In this document: in pieces, positions 33,239 through 43,222 of the stretch
Position numbering within the stretch: the stretch's first letter is position 1
Layout: each line of letters begins with the position of its first letter
Source of the DNA: Dysgonamonadaceae bacterium
GTDB lineage: Bacteria; Bacteroidota; Bacteroidia; Bacteroidales; Azobacteroidaceae
Length of the DNA: 64,000 nt
Direction: 5' to 3'
Assembly: GCA_031260045.1 (NCBI GenBank)
Contig: JAIRKO010000051.1
Span: 52,330-116,329 of the forward strand
Notes under the pieces: generated by a model
The model's database searches: none
The model's input: only the letters and a program-made list of their open reading frames with translations
Told to the model about the DNA's origin: nothing
Translations under genes and position numbers: made by a program

Positions 33239-33565
33239 TCAATCCCGCTTCAATTTCTTCAATGCTTGGCAGCGCCGATTTGTAGTTAAAGGGATTTGAA
33301 AAATCGGATGGTTTTCTAATTCGTCAGCAACTTGTAAATTTCGTTCGGAAAATCTGCTCATATCCGGAAAATCAGATCGCAACTCTTTACTCAACTGCTC
33401 AAAAAATCCGCATCCATCTGCCGAACAACAATATCGCGTCCCAAATCCCAATACAGGCGCAACAATTCGCTGTTTACTTTTATCGCAGCCTTAATCTGAC
33501 TTTGGCGAATACGTTGCTTCAATTCGCCCAGCCATTGTCTATAATTTACTGTCTTTTATTTGCAT
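33239..33565 (-). pseudogene. DUF1016 (YhcG-like nuclease) gene, frameshifted and truncated
   Basis: From ATG 33565 the frame stops after MQIKDSKL. The next frame gives YRQWLGELKQRIRQSQIKAA and WDLGRDIVVRQMDAD. A third gives FFEQLSKELRSDFPDMSRFS before an unrelated end. Together they read as the DUF1016 N-terminal domain with two frameshifts. The C-terminal PD-(D/E)xK nuclease is missing. Its start overlaps the end of the decayed helicase gene, as in an operon. Confidence 0.8.
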
Positions 33566-34949
33566 TTTGTAAAGTATAATTTACCGACCGGTTAACCGTA
33601 ATTTTTCCATCAACAATTTTAGCCCTGCCCTGCTCTATCAGCAAATCGCAGGCGGCATTCATGCAACGGTAATGTTGGAACTCGCCGCGCCAAAGCCGTA
33701 AACTTTCCTCGTTTCGGACAGCAAACCTTCCCTGCCTGCGCCGAAACAGCGGGAGAGAATTTTTATCATTGCTTCGGCAATTTCTTCTCGTATGCCGGCG
33801 GAATCAACGAGCGTTTGCGCATCCAAATCCGTTATTGCATCGTCGTTTGCCGATATAATTTGATATTGCGCATGAAGTTCGTTTTGTTTTTGAAAAAAAT
33901 GTGTTTGCCGCTGTTCGCACCGGGAAAACAATCTCGTCGCAAGCGTCCAGATGTGCAAGGATGCCGTTTACCTCAAAAATAGACTTGTCTAAAGGCGCGA
34001 TTTTGGCAACGAGCTGGTCGGCGTAATCGTTCAGTTTTTCCTTGTCGGATTGCAGAGCATCAAGTTTTCGGTAAACTTCGTCATTCAACTGAACTTTTTT
34101 TGCACAGAGTATTGCGTCCATCTGGCTTGAATCGGCGTCGACGACCTGAAACACGTCGCCCGGTTTCAAATGCCTGTCGAAATCGAAATTAACAAGTTCT
34201 TCCGATATTTTCCCGCAAGCCGTAGCATCGCCGCTTATTGCCCTGATAATGGAATTTTGTTTTACTTTGTCTTTATGTCGGATTAAATCCTTGTACATAT
34301 TGATTTTAAGGAAGGACAATAAACTCAAACCAACGTTGAAATTCACTTCCCACTGGGTGTGAGCAACAAGTTCCCTGATGCTTTTGAGGTAAGGTCTGAC
34401 ATCGGCAACATCATCGTCGAACGAGGGAAGCGAGAGTCCGAAATTGTTTTCCAATTTGTGGCAAAGCGTTGGATTGATAACGATTTCATCTTCGTGAAGC
34501 GAGAGAATATAGGGCGCGGCAATGGATTCGACCGTCAAAGTTACAGGTACAAGAATAATTGGAGAATTGAAATAAATATCGGAATTTACCGATTCCTTCC
34601 ATTTCAAAAAGCCGAACGACAAATATAGGATATTGGTGCCTTGTTCTTCGTTGGCGGTTCTTGTTCTGTCCCTCAAATACCTCAAGGTTTTTTGCATATC
34701 CGTGATATTCTGGTTGGTTTCCACGCTATATACGGTTTTTTCCGGCAAGTTTTCCGAAAACTCGTCATAGTCTGCCAATTCGTCGTAATATGGAAACACC
34801 AGCGGTTTTTCGTTCTGGACAAACGACTTCCAGAGCGAAGCGCAGTCCGGCGTTAGGATTTGCAAACTCGACCGTTTCGTTTCCCTGTAATATAACAAGC
34901 GGTTTCTTTTACCCAAGTCAAGCAACTTGTTTTTCCATTTTTCTGTCAA
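33546..34949 (-). pseudogene. DUF4011/DUF3320-type helicase gene, internally deleted
   Basis: The first 330 or so residues (from TTG 34949; KWKNKLLDLGKRNRLLYYRE) are the DUF4011 N-terminal domain of very large superfamily 1 helicases. The frame then shifts. The remaining pieces resemble the family's C-terminal DUF3320 region (REEIAEAMIKILSRCFGAGR and YGFGAASSNITVA, then ACDLLIEQGRAKIVDGKITV, ending at 33546). The helicase core between them, normally about a thousand residues, is absent. Relatives occur in defence islands. The adjacent DUF1016 gene is decayed too. Confidence 0.75.
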
Positions 34950-35029
34950 TATGGGAGTTATTCATTGCCAATACAATTAATTTGAAACACAAAGTTACTG
35001 TTTTTTTTCTCGAATTAAAGAATTTCCGG

Positions 35030-35037
35030 TACATTTG
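35030..35037 (+). promoter_or_regulatory. -7 element of the pyridoxamine kinase gene
   Basis: TACATTTG lies 16 bp before ATG 35054. It supports this start over more upstream in-frame codons. Confidence 0.55.
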
Positions 35038-35053
35038 CACTCAATTCAATAAA

Positions 35054-35914
35054 ATGAAAATGAAAGAATTAAAGAGAGTCGCGGCAATCCATGACATTTC
35101 GGGGTTCGGAAAATGTTCGCTGACCGTTGCCCTGCCGATTATTTCAGCCGCAGGGATTGAAACTTCCGTATTGCCCACGGCTGTTTTATCCACGCATACG
35201 GGCGGTTTCACCGGTTTTACTTACCGCGACCTGACGGAAGACATTCAACCCATTACCGACCACTGGAAATCGCTGGGTATCGGATTTGACGCCATTTATA
35301 CGGGTTTTTTAGGCTCGTTTGAACAATTGGACTTGATAAGCCGTTTTTTCGATGCTTTCAAAACGCCCAACAACCTCATTCTGGTTGACCCGGTCATGGC
35401 GGATAACGGCGAACTGTACAAAATTTTCACGCCGGAATTTGCCGCCGGAATGAGCCGGCTGTGCAGGAAAGCGGATATCATCGTGCCTAACCTTACGGAA
35501 GCGGCTTTGCTGCTGGGCGAACCTTACAATCCCGGACCACACGACGAAAAATATATTTCCGAACTGCTCAAAAGATTATGTGCGCTGGGAGCCAAACAGG
35601 TAGTGTTGACGGGCGTATGCTTCAACGAAAAAGAACTGGGCGCCGCCGCTTATGACGCCGCAACGGGGGAAATCGCCTTTTCATTTGAGAACCGCGTGCC
35701 GGGTTATTACCACGGGACGGGCGACGTTTTCGGTTCCGCGCTTCTGGCGGCTGTGATGAACGGTTTTTCGCTGGGCGAAGCGACCGGAATCGCGGTTCGT
35801 TTCACCACTTCTGCTATCCGAAAAACGGCGGCTGCCGGTACCGATATCCGTTTCGGCGTTAATTTTGAGCAAACTATTCCTGAATTTTTGAAGGATTTGG
35901 GAATTGAAATCTAA
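35054..35914 (+). CDS. Pyridoxamine/pyridoxal kinase
   Basis: 286 aa. The open frame extends upstream to 34790, but the promoter at 35030 and the family start (MKMKELKRVAAIHDISGFGK) fix ATG 35054 (or 35060). It belongs to the ribokinase-like PdxK/PdxY group and salvages vitamin B6. Marks are SGFGKCSLTVALPI, THTGGFTGFTYRDLT, LVDPVMADNGELY, IVPNLTEAALLLGE and the anion-hole/base segment GYYHGTGDVFGSALLAA with the catalytic Asp. It stands alone and is intact. Confidence 0.93.
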   Translation: MKMKELKRVAAIHDISGFGKCSLTVALPIISAAGIETSVLPTAVLSTHTGGFTGFTYRDLTEDIQPITDHWKSLGIGFDAIYTGFLGSFEQLDLISRFFDAFKTPNNLILVDPVMADNGELYKIFTPEFAAGMSRLCRKADIIVPNLTEAALLLGEPYNPGPHDEKYISELLKRLCALGAKQVVLTGVCFNEKELGAAAYDAATGEIAFSFENRVPGYYHGTGDVFGSALLAAVMNGFSLGEATGIAVRFTTSAIRKTAAAGTDIRFGVNFEQTIPEFLKDLGIEI

Positions 35915-35959
35915 AGTGTTTATGAATAAGAAAAGTAGATTTTCGGAAACTGTGCCTGT

Positions 35960-36030
35960 GAGAGGGTTTATCGATTGCTTCAGGCTTCACTTTCGCAACA
36001 AATCTAATGACGCAGTGAAGTCAAAAGCCC
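35960..36030. repeat. REP-like element
   Basis: CGATTGCTTCAGGCTTCAC and AATGACGCAGTGAAG identify a degenerate member of the GGATTGCTTC family in the 35915-36166 gap. Confidence 0.65.
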
Positions 36031-36166
36031 GCCATTGAAGTTGCTTTATTTTTGGAATAGGGTGGGGGGAGGAGGTTTTCCCGTCAATTCCTTGTTGCGA
36101 CGGAAAAAGCCGCGCCCAACCATATTTGAAATAATATCGCTTGAAAATATATAATGGCAATGCATT

Positions 36167-37108
36167 TCATCCCTTTATCACTGCGGCTAATAATTTGTTT
36201 CTGAGACGTATTATTATATAACTATTATTGGCTTCTTTAATAATATTTTCCAAAACAACCGGATCATCAGGCAAATGATAGGTGCATATCGCCAATTTTG
36301 GGGCAAATTTTTTCAATACATTCGTTGCCCCGCGCAACATTTCCCGCTCGAATCCTTCTATATCCGCCTTGATAAAATCTACGCGCTTTAAGTTGTTTTC
36401 TTCAACGAACCGGTCGAGCGTGGTGATTGATATTTTTTCGGTACCGTCGCTACTTTCGGCGGTAACTTTGTTTGCCCCGCTATTGTTTTCGGAAATTGAA
36501 ATATTCATCTCACATTCCGCGCTGCCCAATCCTTTTCGGACGGGATAAATTTGCCCTTTTTCTACGTCATCGGGGTTGTTTAATTTTGCCGTTTCGCACA
36601 GAAGACCGAATGTTTCCGCCGTCGGTTCAAAAGCATAGCACACAGCGCCTTTCGCAACCGCATATGCACTGAAATCCCCAATCCAAGCGCCGACGTCGAT
36701 TACAATGTCGTTTTGTTTGATGGTTACATCGAAAGCGCCATCCGTATAACCGTATGGTCCCTCCATCATCAAACGGTCTAAATATTCAACGGTGCGCTTG
36801 TCGTAACGGTCGTTGTAAAAACAGTGAAACAGAAAACTGTCTTCAAACACCAGTTTCAATGTCCGCAATTTTTCTTTGTTGCCTGATATGTCGGGGAGTT
36901 TAACCCCGTTGAAATCAAAGAGGGAATTTTTCCCGTTTCGTTTTAACCATCTGTGTTTGAAAAGTTCGGCTTCTTTTTTTACGAAATAATTATGAAAAAA
37001 ATGCAGTTTCAATTCCCGCGCAACACCTTTCAGGAAATAATTGATTGTTTCTTTTAGCGTCCATCGTTTGTAGCGATAGCCGGTTAGCGTGTTCTGATAA
37101 AGTTTCAT
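36167..37108 (-). CDS. FkbM-family methyltransferase
   Basis: 313 aa. The SAM site is NDIVIDVGAWIGDFSAYAVA (about 131-150), followed by CYAFEPTAETFGLL. The downstream catalytic region is TTLDRFVEENNLKRVDFIKA with DIEGFEREMLRGA, the standard FkbM signature. Such enzymes O-methylate sugars of lipopolysaccharide, glycans or natural products. The 120-residue N-terminal extension is basic and of unknown role. No clear operon partner. Confidence 0.9.
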   Translation of the reverse strand: MKLYQNTLTGYRYKRWTLKETINYFLKGVARELKLHFFHNYFVKKEAELFKHRWLKRNGKNSLFDFNGVKLPDISGNKEKLRTLKLVFEDSFLFHCFYNDRYDKRTVEYLDRLMMEGPYGYTDGAFDVTIKQNDIVIDVGAWIGDFSAYAVAKGAVCYAFEPTAETFGLLCETAKLNNPDDVEKGQIYPVRKGLGSAECEMNISISENNSGANKVTAESSDGTEKISITTLDRFVEENNLKRVDFIKADIEGFEREMLRGATNVLKKFAPKLAICTYHLPDDPVVLENIIKEANNSYIIIRLRNKLLAAVIKG

Positions 37109-37199
37109 TTTGTTTTATATTAAATTTCATTTTGGGGCAAAAATAGTGATTTTTTAGATATAAACCGAACTTTGTTTGAATGGGTGCAATTGTTGCGGG

Positions 37200-37258
37200 G
37201 CTGAATTATCGCACACGTCATTAGCGAGGGTGAAGCCTGAAGCAATCCAGAATAAAAT
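37200..37258. repeat. REP-like element
   Basis: TATCGCACACGTCATTAGCG followed by GCCTGAAGCAATCCAGAATA, the reverse orientation of the GGATTGCTTC family. The same left half (TTATCGCACACGTCATTG) recurs at about 43765. Confidence 0.75.
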
Positions 37259-37275
37259 TTTCACTTATCCTTAAT

Positions 37276-38409
37276 TTACAGCTCATTACCGTTGTTTTCA
37301 ACCGGCAACCAATCTTTCCACACCACTTCACAGCCTTGTCGTTTTACGGCGGCATACACCTCGTCCGGACTGCGATTGTCATTAATCGCAAACTGTTCCA
37401 ATTCGTCGGCATAAACGGCATAACCTCCGGGGTCAGTTCGCGAACCGGCGCTGAGCGAAGTAATCCCCAACCCTGCCATGTTTGTGCGGAAATTTTCGTT
37501 TTCCCGCGTGGACAAAGCAATCTCAATGTCTCGGTCGAAAATCCGGTATGCGAAAATCAATTGCGCCAATTCTTTATCGCTTATCGTTACATTGGGTTGG
37601 AACAAACCCTCGTGCGGACGTATGCGCGGGAAAGAAACCGAATATCGCGTTTGCCAGTAAGTTTTTTGCAGGTAGCGAAGATGCAGCGCCATCATCGTAA
37701 CATCCGTGCGCCAGTCTTCCAAGCCGATTAGGACGCCCAGCCCGATTTTATGCACGCCGGCTTTTCCCATGCGGTCGAAAGCGTCAAGCCGCCGGTCGAA
37801 TTTCGATTTCATGCCTTTGGGGTGGTAGGCTTTGTAGCATTCTTTTCGGTAAGTCTCTTGGTAACAGTAAACTGCGTTCATTCCCGCATCCGCCAGTTGC
37901 CGGTATTCCGGTTCGTGCAAGGGTTGTACTTCAATGGAAATAGAGGAAAAATAGGGTTTCACCAGTCGAATGGCGTTTTCGATGTAATCGACGCCGGCAT
38001 CGCGTGGATTTTCGCCGGAAACCAAGAGAATATGCTGGAAATCGCCGATTTTTTTGATGGCTTCCACTTCCTGCATGATTTGGCTGTCGGAAAGGATGAT
38101 GCGGCGGATGGGGTTGTTGCGATTAAATCCGCAATAAACGCAGTGGTTTGTGCATGAATTGGTTAGATAGAGCGGGATGTAAAACTGGATGGTGTTTCCG
38201 AACCGCTGTTGGGTATATTTCCGGCTCAGAGTAGCCATCGGTTCGAGGTAGGGCGCGGCGGCGGGCGATACCAGCGACATGAAATCGTCGATGTCGCGTT
38301 TATCTTTGCCTAAGGCTTTTTCTACGTCCGACGGGGTTTTTGCATTAATTCGGGCTTGGAAATCGTTCCAGTTGTATTGGGTAATTTGGGATTTGAAATC
38401 GTTATTCAT
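37276..38409 (-). CDS. thiH: 2-Iminoacetate synthase ThiH
   Basis: 377 aa. This radical SAM enzyme cleaves tyrosine to dehydroglycine for the thiazole ring of thiamine. The cluster motif is CTNHCVYCGF (C-x3-C-x2-C), preceded by the ThiH region YTQQRFGNTIQFYIPLYLTN. VSGENPRDAGVDYIENAIRL and SISIEVQPL follow. It lies alone here; thiL at 25258 shows that the pathway exists elsewhere in the genome. The gene is complete. Confidence 0.95.
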   Translation of the reverse strand: MNNDFKSQITQYNWNDFQARINAKTPSDVEKALGKDKRDIDDFMSLVSPAAAPYLEPMATLSRKYTQQRFGNTIQFYIPLYLTNSCTNHCVYCGFNRNNPIRRIILSDSQIMQEVEAIKKIGDFQHILLVSGENPRDAGVDYIENAIRLVKPYFSSISIEVQPLHEPEYRQLADAGMNAVYCYQETYRKECYKAYHPKGMKSKFDRRLDAFDRMGKAGVHKIGLGVLIGLEDWRTDVTMMALHLRYLQKTYWQTRYSVSFPRIRPHEGLFQPNVTISDKELAQLIFAYRIFDRDIEIALSTRENENFRTNMAGLGITSLSAGSRTDPGGYAVYADELEQFAINDNRSPDEVYAAVKRQGCEVVWKDWLPVENNGNEL

Positions 38410-38427
38410 ATTATTTTAAGTTAATTC

Positions 38428-38528
38428 AAAATTGCTGTCATTGCCGGCGAAGCGGCGACCCGCACTCTTCCGCAAACCGTAGCTCGCTTTTCAGGGGATC
38501 CCGCGTCGAGCGCGGGATGATTGGGGCT
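38428..38528. repeat. REP-like element, GGGATCCCGCG subtype
   Basis: CTGTCATTGCCGGCGAAGCG, then CAGGGGATCCCGCGTCGAGC and GCGGGATGATT. A close relative lies at 43115-43200 and another at 50055-50120. The gap 38410-38830 holds this element, AT-rich sequence and the promoter at 38718. Confidence 0.8.
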
Positions 38529-38717
38529 TTTTAATTCCCATCGGCATATAGGCATGGTGCAAATGTAATCAAAAAATAAAAAATTATAAAAAAACGCACC
38601 CGTCACCAGCGAACCGCGCAGCGGTTTGCTTTGGATTGCCCTTCGACATATCAGGTTTTTACTTTAAAATATGTTGAATAACATATATTTTTTATTACCC
38701 ATATCAGTACTTTCTTT

Positions 38718-38725
38718 TACCTTTG
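38718..38725 (+). promoter_or_regulatory. -7 element of the large secreted-protein gene
   Basis: TACCTTTG, 105 bp before ATG 38831, with an AT-rich leader between. Confidence 0.55.
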
Positions 38726-38830
38726 CATTGTTTTCAAATATACGTTTATTGACATTTTGAAAACGCATACAAGCTAAAAAAAGTCATATAGCTATAAATA
38801 AAATAATTAAAAATATAAAAAATACATGTT

Positions 38831-41575
38831 ATGAAAAAGGTTGTATTATTATTTTCAGTAATTGCACTTTGTTGCAATGTGCACAGTCAATCGTATGAGC
38901 GCGTCTTAGGGAGCGGTACTTACAATTTAACAGGTTCCTACGACGGAGGACACTTTGTCGTACAGAAGGGTGCGGGTCGAGTTACTTTAAATTTAAGGGA
39001 TTTTCGCGTATGGAACGCTGATGATGGCGATGATGTGGATTACTCGTGTATTGATATAGAAGCCGGCAATCAAGTTACCATCAATCTTTATGGTAATAAT
39101 GTCTTAAAAGCAGGAGGCGCTAATGAGAAAGAAATAACCTTTTTCACCGAGTATTTCGTGCACGAGCAGCTGGTTGTTCTTCCGTTCTTGATTCCTAACC
39201 ATGGGGGCTTACCTGCTATTAGGGTTCATCCGGCATCGGAAGTATTTATTCACGGTCCCGGAAGATTAGAAGCGCGTGGGGGCGGCGGCGCTCCGGGAGG
39301 ATCCGGAATAGGCGGCGGCTGGCTTTATTATTACGGAGCGAGCGTTCCCGATTATTGGGAAATGGATTATCTATGGAATTTTGAACCTGTAAATGAAGAT
39401 CCGAGTTCCATAGAGGACTTACCTGAGTACTGTATAAGCACCCAGTTTTGGCATGCCCTGCCATACGATGATATGCTACGCTCCTCTAAATCTATCCCCA
39501 CTAAATATACTTGGGTGTCTCAAAGTTATGGAGCATGTGGAAAAATTCATATTAACGGAGGTACCGTCAACGCATATGGAGGAGGTCTGGAGGCTCCGGG
39601 AATAGGTCCTTCGGGTTTCCATACCAAAGGAGGTGAAATTGTTATCCAGCACGGCGCTACCGTTTACGCTCAAGGAAGTACTGGTGCGCCGGGTATTGGT
39701 TGTACGAACGTTGGTTACATACCTAAAATAGAAATAAGCGGCGGCGCTAACGTAACCTCAGTAGGAGGAGGAGTAGGGGCTCCGGGAATAGGCGGGGGGT
39801 CTACGAGTTATATTGAAGAGATTAGGATTTCCGACGCTAACGTTCGTGCAGAAGGACATATAGCTATAGGCGTAGGTGAAAACAGTAAGCTGAATCGTCT
39901 ATCTATAGACGGTTCTGATGTAGTTGCCGAAAGCGCTAATCAATATCCTGCGTTAGGCGGTTTAGACGCATCGCAAGTTGATGATATTTCATTGACGAAT
40001 AGCAAGATACTTGCAAAAAACGGTATCGGTAATGTCGGTAAGGTTAAAAGTGTAGTAATCGGTAAACTTACGATTGGCGGAGACCGTTTTATAAACTTGT
40101 TTGGCGGCATAGGAACATCCGGTCTTTATCATGGTCGGACTTTTGATTATTATTATAAGGGTGATCCTCTTTTTCTGAACATTAAGAGGAGTCCGTACTA
40201 CAAGATTAGCCTAGCGGACTATGTCAATACTTATCATTTACCTCAATTTAATGGAACTCCGGAAACCGAATTGGTTTATGAAATGTCAGGAGGAGTCAGT
40301 AATGCATCGCTAAGCACTTATGCGGTGTTTAAAGCCCCTCCGGAACAGAACCGGGGGGATATTGTAGCCGGCGGCTCTTTAATTTTAGAGAATTTATTAA
40401 CGGATAACTCCGACAACTTTAAAGTATTCTTAGGCGAAAGAGAATATAGAGAACCGCTAAGCGGCGCCGCACCGATTTTTACGCCTGGGTATAATTATAC
40501 TTTATTTACCGAATTAGATGATTTAGGTACAGCTCAACCAAATAATTTCGGTAAAGTAAAAATTTATAAAGACGGGTTCTTATTCTTGGAAGAAGCCAGC
40601 AGAACTACGACTAACAAATTTACTTATGTTTATCTCAATAAAATGAATGAGATTGAAGAAGATGACGAATTTGGCGATGTAGTAGCGATAAAAAAGAACG
40701 GTAAATATGGCTTTAGTGAATTGAACAAAAGTATTAACGTTGACGAATCCGTTATAGCCGAGATTAATTTGGATGGTGATATAGAAGCGCGCCGTCCCCA
40801 ACACGGAGCATTACATCTTAGTCCTTATTCCATAATAGATTTAATCATTGACGGAAATACTACGATAAACTCGATGGATAACGATATTGCCATCTATGTG
40901 CCTGAAACATCTGTTCTAAGGATTAAAGGAAGCGGTGATTTATTGGTCAACGGCTCTATAGAAGGCGGAGGAATTGTAATCATAGAAGAAGTAGATATTG
41001 AAGTAACCGAAGGAATAAACGGAAATGTTACCATCGAATCGGGTATCGTTCATGCGGCGATTAACAGCGGGAATCCTGTAATAATAAACGGCGGAAATAT
41101 TTACGAACGTATTGATAACGTTACGGATAAATATTCAACGCCGCTGTATCCGCTCACTTTATCTTTTAGTAAAGGTTTACCCGATAATTATAGTTGCTTT
41201 ATTAGAGGTAAACAATACAATTTGACCGGCGTACAATTTGATGCAAGCAAAAAACTTCATGTATATTTGCCCGGAGGCAAGTATGAAATAGGGGATATTT
41301 CGTTGGATCAATATTTTATCAATACGGAAAGATTTACCATGCCCGGCACGCAAGAAATTGATTTAACATTTAATGAAACCTTTCCTTTCCCTACGGGATT
41401 AAAAGAAATTTATCGTTCGGGGGATTACTTATATAATGACAATGCCGAAGACATATCAGTTTATACCTTGTCGGGGGCTTTGATTTATAAAGGAAAAGGG
41501 AATGAAATAAAACTGCCGAAGGGCGCGTTTATTGTGCGCAATTCTTCGGGGGCGGTTAAAAAGGTTGCGTGGTAA
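38831..41575 (+). CDS. Large secreted Gly-rich beta-repeat protein with a T9SS-like tail
   Basis: 914 aa. A signal peptide (MKKVVLLFSVIALCCNVHSQ) is followed by a beta-rich region with carbohydrate-binding-like rungs (VTINLYGNNVLKAGG) and several Gly-rich turns: GGGGAPGGSGIGGG, GGGLEAPGIGPSG, GSTGAPGIGCTN and GGGVGAPGIGGG, spaced at roughly 40-130 residues. A second beta-helix-like stretch (about 640-760) includes ITINSMDND-type rungs. The end, ISVYTLSGALIYKGKGNEI then LPKGAFIV, resembles the type IX secretion C-terminal sorting domain. It is probably surface-exposed; ligand unknown. Confidence 0.75.
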   Translation: MKKVVLLFSVIALCCNVHSQSYERVLGSGTYNLTGSYDGGHFVVQKGAGRVTLNLRDFRVWNADDGDDVDYSCIDIEAGNQVTINLYGNNVLKAGGANEKEITFFTEYFVHEQLVVLPFLIPNHGGLPAIRVHPASEVFIHGPGRLEARGGGGAPGGSGIGGGWLYYYGASVPDYWEMDYLWNFEPVNEDPSSIEDLPEYCISTQFWHALPYDDMLRSSKSIPTKYTWVSQSYGACGKIHINGGTVNAYGGGLEAPGIGPSGFHTKGGEIVIQHGATVYAQGSTGAPGIGCTNVGYIPKIEISGGANVTSVGGGVGAPGIGGGSTSYIEEIRISDANVRAEGHIAIGVGENSKLNRLSIDGSDVVAESANQYPALGGLDASQVDDISLTNSKILAKNGIGNVGKVKSVVIGKLTIGGDRFINLFGGIGTSGLYHGRTFDYYYKGDPLFLNIKRSPYYKISLADYVNTYHLPQFNGTPETELVYEMSGGVSNASLSTYAVFKAPPEQNRGDIVAGGSLILENLLTDNSDNFKVFLGEREYREPLSGAAPIFTPGYNYTLFTELDDLGTAQPNNFGKVKIYKDGFLFLEEASRTTTNKFTYVYLNKMNEIEEDDEFGDVVAIKKNGKYGFSELNKSINVDESVIAEINLDGDIEARRPQHGALHLSPYSIIDLIIDGNTTINSMDNDIAIYVPETSVLRIKGSGDLLVNGSIEGGGIVIIEEVDIEVTEGINGNVTIESGIVHAAINSGNPVIINGGNIYERIDNVTDKYSTPLYPLTLSFSKGLPDNYSCFIRGKQYNLTGVQFDASKKLHVYLPGGKYEIGDISLDQYFINTERFTMPGTQEIDLTFNETFPFPTGLKEIYRSGDYLYNDNAEDISVYTLSGALIYKGKGNEIKLPKGAFIVRNSSGAVKKVAW

Positions 41576-41579
41576 ATTA

Positions 41580-41650
41580 GATTTGTACGCGAAGACGCAA
41601 GGGCGCGAAGTTTTTATTAAAATAATTACTTCGCGCTTTTGCGTATATTT
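41580..41650. repeat. TTGTACGC...AGACGC repeat family
   Basis: TTGTACGCGAAGACGCAAGG on the left and CTTCGCGCTTTTGCGTAT on the right form an imperfect inverted repeat. Relatives lie at 24925-24955 and 57515-57625. Confidence 0.65.
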
Positions 41651-41768
41651 AATGACGATTGCGGTTTTTATACCTTGCCTGCCGAAGTCTCCATTGTCTC
41701 ACAAAAATAACATCATGTTTTAGCTCACAGCAATCGCATAATAATTCGCATATATAAGAACTTTTGCG

Positions 41769-41776
41769 TAACTTTG
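41769..41776 (+). promoter_or_regulatory. -7 element of the PD40 gene
   Basis: TAACTTTG, 22 bp before ATG 41799. Confidence 0.5.
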
Positions 41777-41798
41777 GCGTTATAAAATCATCCGAAAT

Positions 41799-43079
41799 AT
41801 GCGTTACGTAAAATTTTTTATATTCTTTTTTGTTCCGTTTGTTATTCAATCACAAACACTTGCAGAAGCCGATAAATTATATGCCGGCAAAAAATACATA
41901 GCGGCGACGAAAATGTACGAGCAACTTTACCGGTTCGATAAAGCGGTCGAATCCCGTAAAATGCAAATTGCCACGCTCGAAAAAACGATAAAAACAACTA
42001 AAAAAAACAAAAAACAGGCGATTGCAAATATTGACGCCCTGAAATTGTCGTTAAAGAGAACCGAAAATTTAGCGAGAATGGTCAGCCGGTGCGAAGACGT
42101 TCAAATTATCGACAGCGTCGTTCTTGATAAAGCGAATTTTCTAAACGCCTACCTTTTAAGCGAAGAAGCCGGTACGCTCGAACAAACAGAAAATTCGATT
42201 ATCCACGAAAATCAAGTGAAAAATCGGCGGTTTTACGGGAAAAGCGGCAAAAATAACTTTTCCCGTTTATATACGCGGGTGAAAACGCAAACGGAATGGT
42301 CGGAAGAAAAACCGTTGAACATTCCGTTCGACTCGTTGACGAACGACAATTATCCTTTCGTAATGTCCGATGGATTAACGATTTACTATGCTTCTACCGG
42401 CAACGGTTCCATTGGCGGCTACGACCTGTTTGTCAGCCGTTATAATATGGACAACGATGCGTATTTGTCGCCAAAACAACTCGGAATGCCTTTTAATTCA
42501 ACGTTTAACGATTATATGATGGCTATTGACGAGTTTGCCGGCGTCGGCTATTTCGCTACCGACCGTTTCCAACCGGAAGACAAGGTCGTTATCTACACTT
42601 TTATTCCCAATGATGAGCCTTTATTTGTTGAAAATAAAGACTTTGCGGTTTTATCCGGCAGGGCGAAAATCAGTTCTATCAAAGATACCCGACGGCAGGA
42701 CGCAGATTACGGGGCGCTTTTGAAAAAAATCAAAGACGATGCGGAAAAAAACCGGCAACAGGAAGAAACAAAAGACTTTGTTTTTGTGATTAACGATGAG
42801 GTCGTTTATTATGATTTGCAGGATTTTCAAGACGACGGCGCCAAGCAATCCTACCTGCGTTCGCAGGAATTGCGGGCGCAAATTTCCGACACGGAAAATC
42901 AATTGGACGAGCAGCGGAAAACTTATGCCGGAAGCGACGCCGACCGGAAACAGGCACTCACACTGCCTATTCTTGAAAATGAAGTCCGGTTGGAAAACTT
43001 GTATGACGAATATAAGAAAGCGGCGGTGGATGCTCGGAATAGGGAGATTAGGAGGTTGAAAATTAGGAATGAAGAATGA
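41799..43079 (+). CDS. Secreted PD40/TPR-like protein with C-terminal coiled coil
   Basis: 426 aa. Signal peptide (MRYVKFFIFFFVPFVIQSQ), then a TPR-like helix pair (LAEADKLYAGKKYIAATKMY) and a Lys-rich coiled coil (about 50-90). The centre holds WD40-like propeller blades of the PD40 type: YPFVMSDGLTIYYASTGNGS, then GGYDLFVSRYN, and a second blade around GVGYFATDRFQPEDK. The C-terminal 100 residues are again coiled coil. Similar architecture occurs in PorE/OmpA-type envelope proteins, but no OmpA domain is present. It is probably periplasmic; function unknown. Confidence 0.75.
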   Translation: MRYVKFFIFFFVPFVIQSQTLAEADKLYAGKKYIAATKMYEQLYRFDKAVESRKMQIATLEKTIKTTKKNKKQAIANIDALKLSLKRTENLARMVSRCEDVQIIDSVVLDKANFLNAYLLSEEAGTLEQTENSIIHENQVKNRRFYGKSGKNNFSRLYTRVKTQTEWSEEKPLNIPFDSLTNDNYPFVMSDGLTIYYASTGNGSIGGYDLFVSRYNMDNDAYLSPKQLGMPFNSTFNDYMMAIDEFAGVGYFATDRFQPEDKVVIYTFIPNDEPLFVENKDFAVLSGRAKISSIKDTRRQDADYGALLKKIKDDAEKNRQQEETKDFVFVINDEVVYYDLQDFQDDGAKQSYLRSQELRAQISDTENQLDEQRKTYAGSDADRKQALTLPILENEVRLENLYDEYKKAAVDARNREIRRLKIRNEE

Positions 43080-43114
43080 AAATTAATTTGAGTTGCTATG
43101 CTTCGCCGGTAAAT

Positions 43115-43200
43115 AACCCCGTCATTGCGGGCGTAGCGAAGACCCGCAAACCTGTAGTCCGTTTTGCAGGGGATCCCGCGTCAAACGCGGGATGACGGGC
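43115..43200. repeat. REP-like element, GGGATCCCGCG subtype
   Basis: CCCGTCATTGCGGGCGTAGC, TTTTGCAGGGGATCCCGCG and ACGCGGGATGACGGG. The outer ends CCCGTCATT/GATGACGGG are near inverted repeats. It fills the gap before NfeD. Confidence 0.85.
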
Positions 43201-43222
43201 TTTTCATTAATGAATTAGAAAC

